Source: Sphaerisporangium corydalis | GTDB lineage: Bacteria; Actinomycetota; Actinomycetes; Streptosporangiales; Streptosporangiaceae | Length of the DNA stretch: 64,000 nucleotides | Reading direction: 5' to 3' | NCBI RefSeq assembly: GCF_025506355.1 | Contig: NZ_JANZYP010000017.1 | Span: 1-64,000 of the forward strand | In this document: positions 61,832-64,000 of the stretch, piece by piece | Layout: the number at the start of each line of letters is the position of its first letter | Numbering within the stretch: position 1 is the first letter of the stretch | Translations under genes and position numbers: made by a program | Notes under the pieces: model-generated | Seen by the model: the letters and a program-made list of their open reading frames with translations, nothing else | What the model was told of the DNA's origin: nothing | Databases searched by the model: none

Positions 61832-62314
61832 TTACTGGAGCCCGGCGCGGACCGAGGTGATGCGCTGGGTGTTGAAGCCGAGCCAGTGCATGCGGCCCAC
61901 GTAGCGCGCGTGCTCGACCTTGATGCAGCGGTCCATGATCACCGTCACGCCGCCGTCCTCCGCGATGCGCGCGCCCTCCTCGTTGATCACGCCGAACTGG
62001 CACCACAGGGCGCCGGCGCCGATCGCCACCGCGTCCCGCGCGATCCCCGGCAGCGCGTCCGGCGCGCGGAAGACGTTCACCACGTCCACCGGCACGGTCA
62101 CGTCCAGCAGGCTCGCGTAGCTCGTCTCCCCGAGAATCCGCTCCTCGCGGGGGTTCACCGGGATCACGCGGTAGCCACGCCGCTTGAGGTAGTAGCCGAC
62201 GAAGTGGCTGGCTCGCAGGTCGTTGCCCGACAGGCCCACGATCGCGACGGTCCGCGCGGTGTGGAGCACGCGCTGGATCGCCGACGGGTCCTGGTAGCGC
62301 CCGAGATCGGTCAT
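61832..62314 (-). CDS. CoA-binding domain protein (YccU family)
   Basis: A 160-residue single Rossmann-like domain as in succinyl-CoA synthetase alpha. TVAIVGLSGNDLRASHFVGYYL is the CoA-binding loop, then YRVIPVNPREERILG and VDVVNVFRAPD, with the family's ALWCQFGVINEEGARIAEDGG and VIMDRCIKVEH. Its precise role is unknown; it is probably regulatory or stores CoA adducts. The ATG at 62314 lies four bases after the stop of metY, so it is translated from the methionine operon. Confidence 0.92.
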   Translation of the reverse strand: MTDLGRYQDPSAIQRVLHTARTVAIVGLSGNDLRASHFVGYYLKRRGYRVIPVNPREERILGETSYASLLDVTVPVDVVNVFRAPDALPGIARDAVAIGAGALWCQFGVINEEGARIAEDGGVTVIMDRCIKVEHARYVGRMHWLGFNTQRITSVRAGLQ

Positions 62315-62318
62315 GCCC

Positions 62319-63647
62319 TCACTCCCTCTTCCCCGCCGTCGCGGCGACGTGCGCGAAACCCTGCTCCAGGTCCCAGATCAGGTCCTCGACCGATTCGGTG
62401 CCGACCGACAGCCGCACCGTCCCGGGCGCGATGCCGGCCCCCCGCAGCTCGTCGTCGCCGAGCTGGCGGTGCGTCGTGCTGGCGGGGTGGATGATCAGGC
62501 TCTTGGCGTCGCCGACGTTCGCCAGGTGGGACCAGAGCGTCACGCCGCGGATGAGGTCCTGCCCGCCCGCCCGGCCGCCGGCGCAGTCGAACGAGAACAC
62601 CGCGCCCGCGCCGAGCGGCAGGTACTTGTCCACCAGCGCCCGGTACTTGCTCCCCGGCAGGCCAGGGTGGGTGACGTTCGCCGCCAGCTCGTGGGACTCC
62701 AGGAACGCCGCGACGGCGCGCGCGTTGGCGACGTGCCGGTCCATCCGCAGCGACAGTGTCTCCAGCCCCTGCAGGAACAGGAACGCGTTGAGCGGGGCGA
62801 GCGCCGCGCCGAGATCGCGCAGGGTCTCGGCGCGCAGCTTCATCAGGTAGCCGTAGGTCCCGAACGTCTCGTGGAACTGCAGGCCGTGGTAGGCGGGCGA
62901 CGGGTCAGCGATCACGGGGAACCGCCCGTTGGACCAGTTGAACGTGCCGGCCTCGACGACGACGCCGCCGATGCTCGTGCCGTGGCCGCCGATGAACTTG
63001 GTCGCCGAGTGGATCACGATGTCGGCGCCCCACTCGATCGGGCGGCACAGGTACGGCGTCGCGAAGGTGTTGTCCACGATCAGCGGCAGCTCGTGCTCGT
63101 GGGCGATGGCCGCCACGGTCTCGATGTCCAGCACGTTCCCGGCGGGGTTGCCGATCGTCTCGCCGAAGAAGGCCTTGGTCGTGGGGCGGACGGCCTGCCG
63201 CCACGCCTCGGGGTCGTCGGGGTCGACCCAGGTCAGCTCGACGCTCATCTTGCCCAGGAGGTGCTTGAGCTGGTTCACCGTCCCGCCGTACAGGGCCGAG
63301 GACGACACGATGTGGTCGCCGGGCCGCAGCAGCGTGAACAGCGCGGCCGCCTGCGCGGCGATCCCGCTGGCGAACGCCACCGCGCCGCAGCCGCCCTCCA
63401 GGTTCGCCACCCGCTCCTCGAACACCGCGACGGTCGGGTTCATGATGCGCGAGTAGGTGTTCCCGTACTCCTGCAGGTTGAAGTACGCCGCCGCCGACTC
63501 CGGGTCCTCGAACACGTAGCTGGTCGTCTGGAAGATCGGCACCGCGCGGGCGCCGGTGTTCGGGTCGGGCCGCTGCCCGGCGTGCAGCTGCCGGGTCTCG
63601 AACCCGAACGCGCGGGCCTCCTCGGCGCGGGGGAACTGGTCGCTCAC
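62319..63647 (-). CDS. metY: O-acetylhomoserine aminocarboxypropyltransferase (sulfhydrylase)
   Basis: Cytosolic PLP enzyme of 442 residues that makes homocysteine (or methionine) from O-acetylhomoserine and sulfide or methanethiol. Cys/Met metabolism family marks: [21 protein letters not shown], the phosphate-binding [26 protein letters not shown], and the PLP lysine in [12 protein letters not shown]. The GTG at 63647 has AGGAAGAG upstream; an earlier GTG overlaps metX and adds an acidic stretch that relatives lack. It lies 44 bases after metX and supplies the second step of direct sulfhydrylation. Confidence 0.93.
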   Translation of the reverse strand: MSDQFPRAEEARAFGFETRQLHAGQRPDPNTGARAVPIFQTTSYVFEDPESAAAYFNLQEYGNTYSRIMNPTVAVFEERVANLEGGCGAVAFASGIAAQAAALFTLLRPGDHIVSSSALYGGTVNQLKHLLGKMSVELTWVDPDDPEAWRQAVRPTTKAFFGETIGNPAGNVLDIETVAAIAHEHELPLIVDNTFATPYLCRPIEWGADIVIHSATKFIGGHGTSIGGVVVEAGTFNWSNGRFPVIADPSPAYHGLQFHETFGTYGYLMKLRAETLRDLGAALAPLNAFLFLQGLETLSLRMDRHVANARAVAAFLESHELAANVTHPGLPGSKYRALVDKYLPLGAGAVFSFDCAGGRAGGQDLIRGVTLWSHLANVGDAKSLIIHPASTTHRQLGDDELRGAGIAPGTVRLSVGTESVEDLIWDLEQGFAHVAATAGKRE

Positions 63648-63691
63648 CACAGTCTCTTCCTCGTCACGGTCACCCGGGTCGTTCCTCGGCA

Positions 63692-64000
63692 TCACCCGCC
63701 GGCCCCGCCCTCGGCCAGGAACCGGCGGATGATGGGCGTCTGGCGCGCTTCCTCGAGCAGGAAGCAGTCATGGCCGTACGGTGCCTCGATCACCTGGAAC
63801 TCTACCGGCTTGCCGAGGGCGCGAAGCGCGTCCTCGACCTCCTTGGACGCCGACGGCGGGTACAGCCAGTCGGAGCTGAACGCGATCAGCAGCGTCCGCG
63901 CCGCGACCCCTTCCAGCGCCCGTTCGAGCGATCCGCCGCCGTGCTGCCGCGCGAGATCGAAGTAGGTCAGCGCCCGGGAGGTGAACAGGTAGGTGTTGGG
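63692..64000 (-). CDS. metX: Homoserine O-acetyltransferase, C-terminal part (5' end outside window)
   Basis: The last 102 codons of metX. The alpha/beta-hydrolase enzyme transfers acetyl from acetyl-CoA to homoserine. Visible are the C-terminal catalytic residues: Asp in FSSDWLYPPSASKEVEDAL and His in APYGHDCFLLE. YLFTSRALTYFDLARQHGGG and the closing PIIRRFLAEG also fit. The stop at 63692 is followed by metY. Start, promoter and any methionine riboswitch lie beyond the window edge. Confidence 0.93.
   Translation of the reverse strand, partial: PNTYLFTSRALTYFDLARQHGGGSLERALEGVAARTLLIAFSSDWLYPPSASKEVEDALRALGKPVEFQVIEAPYGHDCFLLEEARQTPIIRRFLAEGGAGG

Noticed and set aside
63692-64000. SAM riboswitch for the methionine genes
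   Set aside because: The upstream region of metX is outside the window, so nothing can be said.

Overview
This is a GC-rich actinobacterial chromosome segment, probably from the Streptosporangiales or a close relative. The signs are many GTG/TTG starts, start/stop overlaps of the GTGA and ATGA type, secreted glycosidases with ricin-type CBM13 modules, very large LAL-type LuxR regulators and a GerW/YtfJ protein. The order-level placement is inference. No rRNA, tRNA, CRISPR array, prophage or insertion sequence was seen. Both edges cut a gene: a GH10 xylanase on the left and metX on the right.

Region by region. (1) 0-7.2 kb is a plant cell-wall locus: GH10 xylanase (partial), GH54 arabinofuranosidase-CBM13, GH43_24-type exo-beta-1,3-galactanase-CBM13 and a GH5-CBM13 enzyme. 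LacI-type operators and a CGAAACA-type element lie in the promoters; a YciI-like protein and a nitronate monooxygenase sit between. (2) 7.3-11.3 kb holds a LAL regulator, a small membrane protein and a secreted SRPBCC protein. (3) 11.4-19.0 kb is one six-gene operon: a peptide-class ABC importer plus an alpha/beta-hydrolase homologue without visible catalytic residues and an IPNS-like 2OG-Fe(II) oxygenase. (4) 19.5-25.7 kb is an envelope-type cluster: methyltransferase, a b-heme/molybdopterin membrane fusion, a small membrane protein, two nucleotide-sugar-type transferases, a multipass glycosyltransferase and an epimerase with a Cys/His-rich insert. (5) 25.8-30.0 kb carries a CPYC flavoprotein, an SLC13/ArsB-type permease, a VOC protein and a WYL regulator.

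(6) 30.0-44.1 kb is the most striking part. A PucR regulator lies beside the complete gene set of the N-succinyl D-to-L amino-acid inversion route (COG3375-type GNAT, NSAR/OSBS racemase, M20 deacylase). These are joined head to tail to a peptide ABC importer and two penicillin-recognising serine hydrolases, with an M19 dipeptidase homologue upstream. I infer a system that imports peptides containing D-residues, cleaves them and irreversibly converts D- to L-amino acids.

(7) 44.1-54.1 kb is a mixed region: a hydrolase-methyltransferase fusion, a decayed quinone-oxidoreductase remnant behind a TetR-type operator, a TetR regulator, an epoxide hydrolase, a second LAL regulator, an alpha/beta hydrolase, a SnoaL-like protein, LtrA and GerW. 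(8) 54.2-61.8 kb is a galactan-utilisation regulon: LacI regulator, sugar ABC importer, GH42 beta-galactosidase and secreted GH53 endo-galactanase, with two LacI-type operators in the divergent promoter and a strong hairpin terminator. With the left-hand locus, the window equips the cell for arabinoxylan and for type I and type II arabinogalactan. (9) 61.8-64 kb holds a CoA-binding protein, metY and the end of metX (methionine synthesis).
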